Positions 17,495 to 26,113 of a stretch of 64,000 nt of DNA are shown one piece after another (positions within the stretch are counted from its first letter, which is position 1; the number at the start of each line of letters is the position of its first letter). This stretch comes from [Mycobacterium] nativiensis. Lineage in GTDB: Bacteria; Actinomycetota; Actinomycetes; Mycobacteriales; Mycobacteriaceae. The position numbers and the translations under genes were made by a program. The notes beneath the pieces were generated by a model. That model was not told the origin of the DNA. It worked only from the letters and a program-made list of their open reading frames with translations, and did no database searches. Location: the NCBI RefSeq assembly GCF_020172685.1, contig NZ_CP083986.1, forward strand, positions 1,340,630 to 1,404,629. Reading direction: 5' to 3'.

Positions 17495-18145
17495 GTGACC
17501 CAGCGACGTTCCGATGCCGAACGAGCGGGTTCGGGTTCTCGCAGGGCCCGCGGTGAACCGCGCCGGCTGCTGCTCGACGCCGCGCGAGACCTGTTCGCGC
17601 GCCAGGACTATCGCAGCACCACCACCCGCGAGATCGCCAAAGCGGCCGGTGTCACCGAACCGCTGCTGTTCCGTCACTTCGGTTCGAAGGCGGCATTGTT
17701 CCGTGAGGCGCTGGTGGTGCCGTTCACCAGCTTCATCGACGAGTTCGGCGCGACGTGGTCCGCGCTGGATCCGGATCGGACCAGTGAGGAGGATCTGGCC
17801 CGGCATTTCGTCGGCCGGCTCTACGACGTGTTCGTGCGGCATCAGGGTCTGCTGGTCACGCTCATGGCGTCGGACTCGCTCGCCGAGGACGAGATCGTCG
17901 AAGCCGGCATCGCCGACGTGCGACGGGCGATCGCCCTGCTCGGCCAGATCAGCGCCGAGGGCATGAACCTGCGGTCGATCGGGTCGGCGCACCCGCAGCT
18001 GCCGGCCCATTCCACGGTGGCGATGATCGCCGGAATGGCCGCGCTGCGGTCGACCTACTTCGGGTCCAGGCCACCGTCGAGAAAGGTGATCGTGGAGGAG
18101 CTCACCCAGGCGAGCCTGCACGGCTTCCTGCACCGCAACGACTGA
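17495..18145 (+). CDS. TetR/AcrR family transcriptional regulator
   Basis: A 216-residue regulator. The N-terminal helix-turn-helix is plain: RRLLLDAARDLFARQDY then TTREIAKAAGVTEPLLFRHF. The rest is the helical ligand domain, and the length is typical. AGGAG precedes the GTG start. It is divergent from the AveC-like unit and 30 bp ahead of a P450 gene. The repeat-rich operator at 17411-17447 lies in front of it. It probably represses its own gene, the P450 gene and the divergent membrane-protein unit. Confidence 0.92.
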   Translation: MTQRRSDAERAGSGSRRARGEPRRLLLDAARDLFARQDYRSTTTREIAKAAGVTEPLLFRHFGSKAALFREALVVPFTSFIDEFGATWSALDPDRTSEEDLARHFVGRLYDVFVRHQGLLVTLMASDSLAEDEIVEAGIADVRRAIALLGQISAEGMNLRSIGSAHPQLPAHSTVAMIAGMAALRSTYFGSRPPSRKVIVEELTQASLHGFLHRND

Positions 18146-18175
18146 CGCTTTCGATCTGCCGAAGGGATGCGACAC

Positions 18176-19375
18176 ATGACAGGTGCCGAAGCGGTCGCGT
18201 TGTACTACGACCCGTTCGACCACGACATTGACGACGATCCGTACCCGGTGTGGAAGCGGATGCGTGAGGAAACACCGTTGTACTACAACGAAAAGTACAA
18301 CTTTCATGCGCTGAGCCGGTACGAGGACGTCGCCCGCGAACTGCCGAACTGGCAGACCTACCGGTCCGGTCGCGGGACCACCGCCGACATTCTGTTCAAC
18401 AACATCGAGGTCCCGCCGGGAATCCTGCTGTTCGAGGATCCGCCCCTGCACGATCTGCACCGCAGCCTGCTCTCGCGGGTGTTCACCCCGCGGCGGATGC
18501 TGGCCGTGGAACCACTGGTGCGCGACTTCTGTGTCAGGGAGCTGGACCCGCTCGTCGATGCCGGTGGCTTCGACTTCATCGCGGATCTCGGGGCGATGAT
18601 GCCGATGCGGACCATCGGTTACCTGCTGGGCATCCCGGAGAAGGACCAGGAGGCGATCCGGGACCGAGCCGGTTCCTTCATCGAAGTGGCGGCCGGCGGC
18701 GAACCCGGCGACATCAGCCAGAAGATATTCTCCGACACCATCGTCATGTTCGCCGAGTACATCGAATGGCGTGCCAACCATCCGTCCGACGATCTGATGA
18801 CCGACCTGTTACGGGCCGAGATCGAGGATGCCGACGGCACCCGACGTCCGTTGTCGCGTACCGAGGTGCTCGCCTATACCGCAATGATCGCCGGCGCCGG
18901 CAACGAGACCACGGCCCGGCTGATCGGTTTCATGGCACAGCTGCTGGCGGATCACCCCGATCAACGCCATGAGCTCCGCGCCGATCCGAGCCTGATCCCC
19001 GGCGCTATCGAGGAGACGCTGCGCTACGAGCCCCCGTCGCCGGTGCAGGCGCGCTACGTCGCCCGGGACGCCGAGCTCTACGGTCGCCTGATTCCGGAAG
19101 GGTCGTTCATGCTGCTGCTCAACGGATCCGCCAACCGCGACCACCGGCAGTTCGCCGACCCGGATCGCTTCGACATTCACCGCGAGGGCGGTCATCTCAG
19201 TTTCGGCAAGGGCGTGCACTTCTGCCTCGGTTCGGCGCTGGCCCGGTTAGAGGCCCGGGTTGCCTTCGAGGAGGTGCTCAAGCGTTGGCCCGATTGGGAA
19301 GTCGACTACACAGGCGCGCAACGCGCGCACACCGCAAGTGTGCGGGGCTGGGCGAGGTTGCCGGTGGTCACCTGA
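18176..19375 (+). CDS. Cytochrome P450 (first of three in the cluster)
   Basis: A 399-residue soluble bacterial P450. It has the I-helix oxygen-activation motif AGAGNETT, the K-helix EETLR (ExxR) and the heme loop FGKGVHFCLG with the axial Cys near residue 350. Such enzymes hydroxylate substrates with electrons from a ferredoxin, which is not encoded nearby. I use the ATG at 18176 because AAGGGA is well spaced before it; an ATG at 18167 is too close to that site. The gene follows the TetR gene by 30 bp and converges with the next SDR, the ends overlapping by 8 bp. The P450 family number cannot be read safely. Confidence 0.94.
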   Translation: MTGAEAVALYYDPFDHDIDDDPYPVWKRMREETPLYYNEKYNFHALSRYEDVARELPNWQTYRSGRGTTADILFNNIEVPPGILLFEDPPLHDLHRSLLSRVFTPRRMLAVEPLVRDFCVRELDPLVDAGGFDFIADLGAMMPMRTIGYLLGIPEKDQEAIRDRAGSFIEVAAGGEPGDISQKIFSDTIVMFAEYIEWRANHPSDDLMTDLLRAEIEDADGTRRPLSRTEVLAYTAMIAGAGNETTARLIGFMAQLLADHPDQRHELRADPSLIPGAIEETLRYEPPSPVQARYVARDAELYGRLIPEGSFMLLLNGSANRDHRQFADPDRFDIHREGGHLSFGKGVHFCLGSALARLEARVAFEEVLKRWPDWEVDYTGAQRAHTASVRGWARLPVVT

Positions 19376-20294
19376 TTCCGATCCGGTCGCAGACCTCGAA
19401 CACCTCCTCGAAGATGGAGGCCGGAACGGTGAACGGTTCGGTGGCGGACACCTGCGCCAGATGCGTCGCGATATCGTCGGCCGTGGGGTCGCGGTCGGAT
19501 CCGGCAAGCCAGCCCTGACCGAGACCGACGAAGACGCGCGCGAACCGGCCGGCGCAGGCCGAGTAGTTCTGATGGGTGAGAGCGCAGTCGCGACTGGCCA
19601 GGTACACGACCATCGGTACTACCAGCTCGGGCCGGATCGCCCGGAGGAATCCAGCTTCTTCGATCGCCTTCGGGTCGTCGACCGTATCGGTGACCATTCG
19701 GGAAAACCCGAACGGCAGCACGGTATTGGAGCCGATCCCGTGCGGGGCGCCCTCGATCGCGATGATGTTGGACAGTCCCACCAGCCCGGCCTTGGCGGCG
19801 CCGTAATGGGCTTCCCGCGGTTGGCCGAACATGCCGCCCGACGATGAGATGAACACGAACCGCCCATAACCCTGGTTCTTCATCACCCGGTAGGCGGGCC
19901 GACTCAGATAGAACGCGCCGTCCAGATGCACCGCCAGCATGCGTCGCCAGTCATCGTCGGACATCTCCTCGAACGCAATGCTGTTGAAGATGCCCGCATT
20001 GCTGATCACGGCGTCGAGCCGGCCGAATCGCCGGACGGCGGTCGCGACGATGGCTTCACCGCCTGCGGGGCTGTCCACCGACTCATAGGAGGCGACGGCT
20101 GTCCCGCCGGCGGTGGTGATCTCGTCGACCACCAGGTCGGCGATGGCACTGTCCGCGCCCTCGCCGTGCATCGACCCGCCCAGGTCGTTGACCACCACCG
20201 AGGCGCCGCGGTTGGCCAGCTCGATCGCGTAGAGCCGGCCCAGACCCCGGCCCGCTCCGGTGACGACGACGACCTGGCCCTCGAAATCGATCAC
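19368..20294 (-). CDS. SDR family oxidoreductase
   Basis: A 308-residue short-chain dehydrogenase: TGAGRGLGRLYA cofactor loop, NDLGGS acidic/NAD-specific turn, SNAGIF, catalytic Ser in ISSSGGM and Tyr-Lys in HYGAAKAG. The fold and the C-terminal extension (about 50 residues after the core) resemble the hydroxyacyl-CoA dehydrogenase domain of multifunctional enzyme 2 and the related SDR at 28857. Start is GTG 20294. It is transcribed divergently from the VWA gene, from a promoter pair that shares one operator (site C). Confidence 0.9.
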   Translation of the reverse strand: MIDFEGQVVVVTGAGRGLGRLYAIELANRGASVVVNDLGGSMHGEGADSAIADLVVDEITTAGGTAVASYESVDSPAGGEAIVATAVRRFGRLDAVISNAGIFNSIAFEEMSDDDWRRMLAVHLDGAFYLSRPAYRVMKNQGYGRFVFISSSGGMFGQPREAHYGAAKAGLVGLSNIIAIEGAPHGIGSNTVLPFGFSRMVTDTVDDPKAIEEAGFLRAIRPELVVPMVVYLASRDCALTHQNYSACAGRFARVFVGLGQGWLAGSDRDPTADDIATHLAQVSATEPFTVPASIFEEVFEVCDRIGIR

Positions 20295-20317
20295 CGCGGT
20301 GCCTACCCCTCGACCGA

Positions 20318-20365
20318 TTGACTGTGGCCGAAGTGGACTCTACGGTGGAACAGATATTTGGTCAA
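20318..20365. promoter_or_regulatory. Divergent promoter pair with one shared operator (site C)
   Basis: Plus strand: TTGACT (20318-20323), 17 bp, TACGGT (20341-20346), predicting a transcript start near 20353 for the VWA gene. Minus strand: TTGACC (20360-20365), 17 bp, TAGAGT (20337-20342), for the SDR gene. The motif GGAACAGATATTTGGT at 20347-20362 covers the plus transcript start and the minus spacer and -35 edge. One bound protein could silence both directions. Confidence 0.75.
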
Positions 20366-20384
20366 CCGGTGGATGGGGGAGTCC

Positions 20385-22058
20385 GTGACGGACCGCCACG
20401 AGCCTGCTGAGTCGCTGCAGCGCTGGAACATGTTGGTGTCGGCGTTATCCGGGCGTGCGATGAAGGTGGCCGCGGGAGAGGCCGGCCATCCCGCATGGAC
20501 CGACGGCAAGAGCGTCTTCGTCGACCCGGGCATCGACGCGGCCCACCAACTCGAGGCGGTGACCGTCCAGGCCTGCCTGTTGTCGGCCGGGAGTCTGGAC
20601 CCCGGCCTGGTGCGCAAGCTGAACCGGCGGCGCGGTCTGGCCGCCCGCTATCTCGCCGTCGAAGGGCATCGGGCGCTGGCCGCCAACGCCGAACTGTTGC
20701 CGCCTGCGGTGGTGTCCCTGATCGACCATTGCGTCGCGGCCCGCACCGATTCGCCGGCCGCATCGCTGATGCTGGCCGACGCTCGCGAGTTCTCACCGCA
20801 GTCGCCGGATGCCTTCGGGGTGATTCGGCCGCGAAAGTTGCTGGCCGAGAGCAGGAGCAGTGAGAGTCCGGGTGGTGACAAAACGCATCAGCCGCGCCAA
20901 CAGCACGCGCCGCTGGCCGACCTGGATGACAATGACGCCGACGCCGAGATGGACATGTTCTCCAGCCCGGTCGGCGGCAGCGGCGCGCTGGGCCGGCTGG
21001 TCGCCAAGATGCTCGAGGTGACCCGCCGGCTGGGAGGCAACGGGCCGCCCGGGGCAGACGCGCCCACCCATAAGACCCGGTCCGGCGTGCGCGGCGGCGG
21101 AAGCGTGGTGTCTTCGGCCGGTGTCGGGACCCTCGAGGACGACACCGCCGCGGGCGGGGCCGTCGGGACTACCTATCACGAATGGGACGTTCATCGCCGC
21201 AGCTACCGGCAGAACTGGTGCACCGTATTGGAAGTGATGCCGAACGCAGCCGGCGAACCACCGGTGCGGCCGGCGGACCACGGATTGCGGCGACCGCTGG
21301 CGCGGCTCGGCGTGGGCTTGGACCGCTACCACCGGCAGGCCCAGGGCGACGACGTCGATATCGATGCGGCGATCGAGGCCCGGATCGAATTGCTGGCCGG
21401 ATCGGCGCCCGACGAGGCGGTCTACCTGGACAGCCTGCGTCGCCGACGGGATCTGTCGGTGCTGATTCTGCTGGATGTCTCCGGTTCGGCAGCCGAACCC
21501 GGCACTGTCGGTCAGACTGTGCACGAACTGCAGCGCGCGGCGGCCGCCGCGTTGGCCACCGCGCTGCATGAGCTGGGGGATCGGCTGGCACTCTACGCCT
21601 TTCACTCGCAAGGCAGAACCGCGGTGCATGTCACCCCGGTGAAGCGCTTCGACGACGCCCTGGACGCGCGCGCCATGATGCGGTTGAACAGCCTCAAGCC
21701 CGGCGCCTACTCGCGACTGGGTGCTGCGATCCGGCACGGCTCGGACGTCTTGGAGCGCCGTGGTGGCACACCGCGCCGCCTGCTGGTCGTGGTCTCGGAC
21801 GGGCTGGCCTACGACCACGGCTATGAGCGGGTGTACGGCGCCGCCGATGCCCGACGTGCCCTGGCCGAGGCGCGCCGGCGGGGCATGGGGTGCCTGTGTC
21901 TGACGGTCGGGGCGGCCACCGATGTCGACGAGCTGCGCCGGGTGTTCGGCAGTGCCGCACACGCGACCATTCCGCGGCTTGACCAGCTCAGCCGCGAGAT
22001 CGGACCGCTGTTCCGGTCCGCGCTGCGCTCGGCCGACTTGCGACGACGGGTCGCATGA
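20385..22058 (+). CDS. VWA-domain protein (NorD/CoxE/CobT-like)
   Basis: A 557-residue protein with a von Willebrand factor A domain in its C-terminal third. The metal-ion-dependent adhesion site DVSGS is at about residue 364, with VVSDG further on. The N-terminal part is helical and acidic, as in NorD and CobT. Such proteins work with a MoxR/CbbQ-type AAA ATPase, encoded next, to activate or load metal into a target enzyme. I choose GTG 20385, preceded by GGGGGAG, over a TTG at 20358 that lies within a few bases of the predicted transcript start. Its client here is unknown. Confidence 0.88.
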   Translation: MTDRHEPAESLQRWNMLVSALSGRAMKVAAGEAGHPAWTDGKSVFVDPGIDAAHQLEAVTVQACLLSAGSLDPGLVRKLNRRRGLAARYLAVEGHRALAANAELLPPAVVSLIDHCVAARTDSPAASLMLADAREFSPQSPDAFGVIRPRKLLAESRSSESPGGDKTHQPRQQHAPLADLDDNDADAEMDMFSSPVGGSGALGRLVAKMLEVTRRLGGNGPPGADAPTHKTRSGVRGGGSVVSSAGVGTLEDDTAAGGAVGTTYHEWDVHRRSYRQNWCTVLEVMPNAAGEPPVRPADHGLRRPLARLGVGLDRYHRQAQGDDVDIDAAIEARIELLAGSAPDEAVYLDSLRRRRDLSVLILLDVSGSAAEPGTVGQTVHELQRAAAAALATALHELGDRLALYAFHSQGRTAVHVTPVKRFDDALDARAMMRLNSLKPGAYSRLGAAIRHGSDVLERRGGTPRRLLVVVSDGLAYDHGYERVYGAADARRALAEARRRGMGCLCLTVGAATDVDELRRVFGSAAHATIPRLDQLSREIGPLFRSALRSADLRRRVA

Positions 22059-22077
22059 ACAGAAGGGTAGGAACAAC

Positions 22078-22878
22078 ATGGCAACTGCGGTCGGAGGTCC
22101 GCGCCCCTACTACGTGTCGGTCGGCAACGAGGAGCATGTCTTCAAAGCGGCTTACCGGCAAGGGTTGTCGGTCGTCCTCAAGGGCCCCACGGGCTGTGGG
22201 AAAACCCGATTCGTGGAGGCCATGGCCCATGACCTGGACCGGCCGCTGATCACCGTCGCCTGCCACGACGACCTGACGACGGCGGATCTGGTCGGCCGGT
22301 TCCTGCTGCGGGGCGGCGAGACCGAGTGGGTGGACGGGCCGCTGACGCGGGCTGTGCGCGAGGGTGCGATCTGCTACCTCGACGAAGTGGTGGAGGCGCG
22401 GCAGGACACCATCGTGGTGCTGCACCCGCTGGCCGACCACCGGCGCCAGCTGCCGATCGACCGGCTGGGGCTGACGCTGGATGCCGCACCGGGGTTCGGG
22501 CTGGTGATGTCCTACAACCCGGGGTATCAAAGTGTGCTCAAAGACCTCAAGGACTCCACTCGTCAACGCATGGTCGCCATCGAATTCGGGTTTCCGGCAG
22601 GCGATGTCGAGGAGAAGATCGTCGCATGCGAAGCAGGTGTCGATCATGAGCGCGCCGCAAAACTGGTGCGGTTGGGGCAGGCGATCAGGCGGGTGGAGAC
22701 CGGCGGATTGCGGGAGGTTGCTTCGACACGCGTGTTGATCGCTGCCGGGCGGCTGATCGCTGAGGGGCTGGCTCCCCGCGAAGCCGGCCGGGCTGCCATC
22801 GCGGGCCCGCTCACCGATGACTCGCTGGCGACCGCCGGCCTGATGGAAATGATCGAGGTGTACCTGGCCGATCGATGA
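22078..22878 (+). CDS. MoxR-group AAA+ ATPase, CbbQ/NirQ/NorQ family
   Basis: A 266-residue ATPase. Walker A GPTGCGKT lies at residues 36-43, Walker B is AICYLDEVVEA, and SYNPGYQ is the sensor-1 region. The order, spacing and length match CbbQ/NorQ proteins, which partner VWA proteins such as CbbO and NorD to remodel enzymes and assist metal-centre activation. It follows the VWA gene by 19 bp with an AAGGGTAGGA ribosome-binding region. No canonical client (nitric oxide reductase, RuBisCO, CO dehydrogenase) is present nearby. Confidence 0.93.
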   Translation: MATAVGGPRPYYVSVGNEEHVFKAAYRQGLSVVLKGPTGCGKTRFVEAMAHDLDRPLITVACHDDLTTADLVGRFLLRGGETEWVDGPLTRAVREGAICYLDEVVEARQDTIVVLHPLADHRRQLPIDRLGLTLDAAPGFGLVMSYNPGYQSVLKDLKDSTRQRMVAIEFGFPAGDVEEKIVACEAGVDHERAAKLVRLGQAIRRVETGGLREVASTRVLIAAGRLIAEGLAPREAGRAAIAGPLTDDSLATAGLMEMIEVYLADR

Positions 22879-22924
22879 TTGACGGTCGGCCGACTGCACG
22901 CTAGGGTCGGAACAAATATTAGGT
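22879..22924 (+). promoter_or_regulatory. Promoter and operator (site D) upstream of the LivJ-like gene
   Basis: TTGACG (22879-22884), a 17-bp spacer and TAGGGT (22902-22907) predict a transcript start near 22914. The motif GGAACAAATATTAGGT (22909-22924) covers it. The -35 box begins right after the stop codon of the AAA gene. The layout is the same as at site C on the plus strand: the operator sits directly on the start point. Confidence 0.75.
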
Positions 22925-22977
22925 TGTGTGGCCAGGGCTGGTCGCAGTTCTGCGGCTCCGGTATTCGGGGAGGTGAG

Positions 22978-24090
22978 ATGTCCTACGAGAGTGCGGCAGA
23001 ACCGATCAAGATCGGATATCTGATGGACTTCCGGCTCCCCGAAGGCTTCCCGAAGACCTATTTCGAAGACCTGACCCAGCCGTTCGACCTGGTCTTCAAA
23101 CAGGCGACCGAACAGGGGCTGCTGGATCGGCCCATCGAGATCGTCTACCGCGAGGTCGAAGGGCTGCCGAAGGGCTCGGTCAAGGCTGTCATCGACGCCT
23201 ACGGCGAGCTCTGCGAAGAGGGCTGCCTGGCAGTGTTCGGACCGCACATCACCGACAACTGTGTGCCGACCCGGGAGGCGATCGAGGAACGCTTCAAGGT
23301 GCCGTGCATCAGCGTCACCGGTTCGGATGCGGCGCTGGGAGAGTGGTTCTTCGCGTTCCCGCAGGGGTCACTGACCGATGAGCCGATCTTCTGGACGGAT
23401 CTGCTGATCAAAGACGGGCACACCGAGGTCGGGGTGCTCAAAGAGCAGTCCCTGGTGGGCGAAACCTATCTGAAGAACTTCCGCGACGCGTGTGCCCGCA
23501 GGGGCATCCGGATCGTCGCCGAGGCGACGATCGCTCAGACGGCGCAGGATGTCTCGGCGGCGGTTCGCGCACTGCACGAAGCCAAGGCGCCGGCGATCGT
23601 GCACTGCGGCTTCGGATTCGGCATCGTGTTCGTCAACCCGGCGTTGCAGGAGCTGAACTGGGATCCGCCCCGCTTCACCAGCACCGCATTTCAGAACGCC
23701 TGGATCAACCCGATCATGTGGAACGCGTTCCTGGGCTGGGTCGGCATCGACCAGTACGACGAGGGCAATCCGGTCGGTCAGGCGTTTCTCGACGAATACC
23801 AGCAGGCCTACGGCCGGCGTACCGAATGGTGTGTGTCGGTGGTGAACCGGGACGTCGCGATGACACTGGTGCGGGCCCTGGGCGATGCCCATCCGCTGAG
23901 CCCGCGCGGGGTCAAGGATGCCTTGGAGCGGGTGAAGATGATGCCCGCCGCCTCCGGGGCTCCCGGTACCCGGGTGTCGTTCGGGAACTGGACGCGCCGG
24001 GCCTGGATGGGCGCCGGCTATCTGGTGGCTCGCAAGCTCGACGCCGACGGCGTCAACTCCCATCTGGTGAACCGTTTCGGAGAGGAATGA
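22978..24090 (+). CDS. LivJ-type periplasmic-binding-fold protein without signal peptide
   Basis: A 370-residue protein of the branched-chain-amino-acid/amide-binding (peripla_BP_6) fold: IKIGYLMDF at the first strand, then CLAVFGPHITDNCVPTREA, VTGSDAALGEWFF and the hinge region. Unlike transporter receptors it has no signal peptide or lipobox; the first strand starts at residue 9. GGGGAGGTGAG precedes the ATG. It therefore seems to act in the cytosol, perhaps as a ligand sensor. Genes for a partner ABC permease or ATPase are absent. It has its own operator-bearing promoter and is followed 3 bp later by an AveC-like gene. Confidence 0.85.
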   Translation: MSYESAAEPIKIGYLMDFRLPEGFPKTYFEDLTQPFDLVFKQATEQGLLDRPIEIVYREVEGLPKGSVKAVIDAYGELCEEGCLAVFGPHITDNCVPTREAIEERFKVPCISVTGSDAALGEWFFAFPQGSLTDEPIFWTDLLIKDGHTEVGVLKEQSLVGETYLKNFRDACARRGIRIVAEATIAQTAQDVSAAVRALHEAKAPAIVHCGFGFGIVFVNPALQELNWDPPRFTSTAFQNAWINPIMWNAFLGWVGIDQYDEGNPVGQAFLDEYQQAYGRRTEWCVSVVNRDVAMTLVRALGDAHPLSPRGVKDALERVKMMPAASGAPGTRVSFGNWTRRAWMGAGYLVARKLDADGVNSHLVNRFGEE

Positions 24091-24093
24091 CTG

Positions 24094-25233
24094 ATGACCG
24101 CAGAGCAGACCGTGCCGGCCTCGGCAGACGGGGCCACCGCACCCGCCGAACCCCGAAAGGGATCGCCGTGGGTATGGGCTTGGGCGGCAGCAGCATTCGG
24201 CTTCCTTGCCTTCCTGCTCGCCAATGCCCGCACCGGCTTGGAGTCCGATCGGGTGCGAGATGTGGCGTACACGGCGACACCGCCGGAACGGCCGGTACCG
24301 GTGTTGTTCGGCTTCGAGCACTGGCTCGGGGTGTTGGAGACGTTCACGGTGGTGGTGATGATCCTGATCATCACCACCTACGTGATCGCGTGGCGCCGCC
24401 ATCCCTACCATCCGGTCCTCTTGATGGGCATCGTCACGACGTTGATCGTCTGGCAGGACCCGATCATGAACTGGGCGCCCTTCGCGGTATACAACCCGGA
24501 GTTGCACCACCTGCCCGAAGACTGGCCGCTGGTGTCGCTGTCACCCACCGTCGAGCCGTTCGTGGTCCTGGGCTACATCATGTTCTATCTGCTGCCCTAC
24601 TTCCCGGGCATCTGGCTGCTGCGCAAGATCCAGGCCCGCCGGCCGGTGGACTCGTTCGTGTGGCGTCACCCGTTGATCAGCCTGGCGTTCTGCATCCTGC
24701 CGTTCGGGATGCTGCTGGACGCGGCACTGGAGATCACGCTGGTGCAGACCGGGATGTACATCTATTCGCAGGTCCCGTTCGGGTCGATCTTCGTCGGCCA
24801 GACGCACCAATTCCCGTTCATCTTCGAGATATTCGCGGTGAACTTCGTGATGGTCCCGGCCGGGGTGCTGCTGTACCGCGACGACACCGGCCGCACGATG
24901 GCCGAGAAACTGGCGCAGCGAGCGAAAATCTTCGCCGGCCGCCCCACACTGGGCATGTTCACGGTGATGCTGGTGCTGATCAACCTCGGCTACTTCTGCT
25001 ATGGCGGCACCTTCGCCCTGGTCAAGATGGCGCACCTGTCCAACACCGTCGCCTGCCCGTGGCCCTACCCCGAGGCGAAGATCTATGACCCGCAGGGCTT
25101 CTACGAATCCGAAGGCCAGCCCGGCCCGTACTCGGTGGGCATCTGGTCGACCTGGGCCAGCGGCCAGCCCGACGGGCGGCCGGCCGTCGAGGCGCCGGCC
25201 GACGGCGGACGCTGCGGACCGGGCAATGGGTGA
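24094..25233 (+). CDS. AveC-family (spirocyclase-like) membrane protein, second copy
   Basis: A 379-residue polytopic membrane protein with an N-terminal Ala/Pro-rich cytosolic lead and about seven hydrophobic helices (VWAWAAAAFGFLAFLLANA, TVVVMILIITTYVIAW and others). The segments QDPIMNWAPFAVYNPE and VACPWPYPEAKI with IWSTWASGQPD resemble mycobacterial spirocyclase AveC family proteins. It is longer than the copy at 16492. It is coupled to the LivJ-like gene upstream (3 bp) and overlaps the SDR downstream by 8 bp. Function is unknown; its company suggests lipid modification or transport. Confidence 0.82.
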   Translation: MTAEQTVPASADGATAPAEPRKGSPWVWAWAAAAFGFLAFLLANARTGLESDRVRDVAYTATPPERPVPVLFGFEHWLGVLETFTVVVMILIITTYVIAWRRHPYHPVLLMGIVTTLIVWQDPIMNWAPFAVYNPELHHLPEDWPLVSLSPTVEPFVVLGYIMFYLLPYFPGIWLLRKIQARRPVDSFVWRHPLISLAFCILPFGMLLDAALEITLVQTGMYIYSQVPFGSIFVGQTHQFPFIFEIFAVNFVMVPAGVLLYRDDTGRTMAEKLAQRAKIFAGRPTLGMFTVMLVLINLGYFCYGGTFALVKMAHLSNTVACPWPYPEAKIYDPQGFYESEGQPGPYSVGIWSTWASGQPDGRPAVEAPADGGRCGPGNG

Positions 25234-26113
25234 ACCGCGCAGCGTCGTCATCACCGGCGCTTCGCGTGGGCTCGGATTGGCCTCGGCGGTGAACCTGTAT
25301 CACCGCGGATGGCAGGTGGTCGCCGCGATGCGATCGCCGGAGATCGGGCTGGCGGAGCTGCGTCGTGGCACCGGCGCACCCGACGCCGACCCGCGGATGA
25401 TCGGGATCCCGCTGGACCTGACCGACCTGGCGTCGGTGGCCGCCGCTGCCAAGGCGATCGAGGCGGCCGTCGGCGCCCCGTACGCGGTGGTGCACAACGC
25501 CGGGATCTCGGCGGCGGGGATGGCCGAGGAGACCCCGGCGGACCTGTGGGAGAGGATGTTTCACACCACGGTCTTCGGACCCGTGGCACTGACCAATGCG
25601 TTGTTGCCCGGGATGCGTGCGGCGGGCCGCGGGCGCGTCGTCGTGGTGTCCAGCGCGGGCGGTGTCCGGGGCATGCCCGCCACCGCGGCGTATTCCGCGG
25701 CCAAGGGCGCATCGGAGCGGTGGGCTGAATCCCTGGCCAACGAGATCGCGCCGTTCGGGCTGGGCGTGACGATCCTGGTGACCGGCACCTACGACACCGA
25801 GATCATCACCGATGCGGGGACCACGGATTGCCGTGACCTCACCGGCCCCTATGCGCGCCACCACAGCACCATGGATCGGCGGGGACGGGCGGCGGTGAAA
25901 CGCGCCGCCCGGTCTCCGGAACGCTTTGCCGCCGGACTCGCGGCCGCGCTGGAATCCCGGGCCCCGTTCGTCCGGCAGCCGGTCGGCCCCGACGCCCGGA
26001 TGTTGTTGATCGCCAACCGACTGCTCCCCGGCGCCGGGTTCCATCACGCGATTCGCCTGATGATGGGACTGCCGCGGTTCGGGGCATTGACGGACAGGGA
26101 CACCGATGCCTGA
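25226..26113 (+). CDS. SDR family NAD(P)-dependent oxidoreductase
   Basis: A 295-residue classical short-chain dehydrogenase: TGASRGLGLASA cofactor loop, NAGISAAG, catalytic Ser in VVSSAGG, and AYSAAKGA with the Tyr-Lys pair. It starts at ATG 25226, overlapping the AveC-like gene by 8 bp, and its end overlaps the aldehyde dehydrogenase start by 8 bp. These overlaps make a tight operon 22978-29768. With the adjacent ALDH it could oxidise an alcohol made by a P450 to the acid; substrate not determined. Confidence 0.92.
   Translation: MGEPRSVVITGASRGLGLASAVNLYHRGWQVVAAMRSPEIGLAELRRGTGAPDADPRMIGIPLDLTDLASVAAAAKAIEAAVGAPYAVVHNAGISAAGMAEETPADLWERMFHTTVFGPVALTNALLPGMRAAGRGRVVVVSSAGGVRGMPATAAYSAAKGASERWAESLANEIAPFGLGVTILVTGTYDTEIITDAGTTDCRDLTGPYARHHSTMDRRGRAAVKRAARSPERFAAGLAAALESRAPFVRQPVGPDARMLLIANRLLPGAGFHHAIRLMMGLPRFGALTDRDTDA

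Noticed and set aside
22978-24090. LivJ-like protein as receptor of a branched-chain amino acid ABC transporter
   Set aside because: No signal peptide, lipobox, permease or ATPase genes are present nearby.
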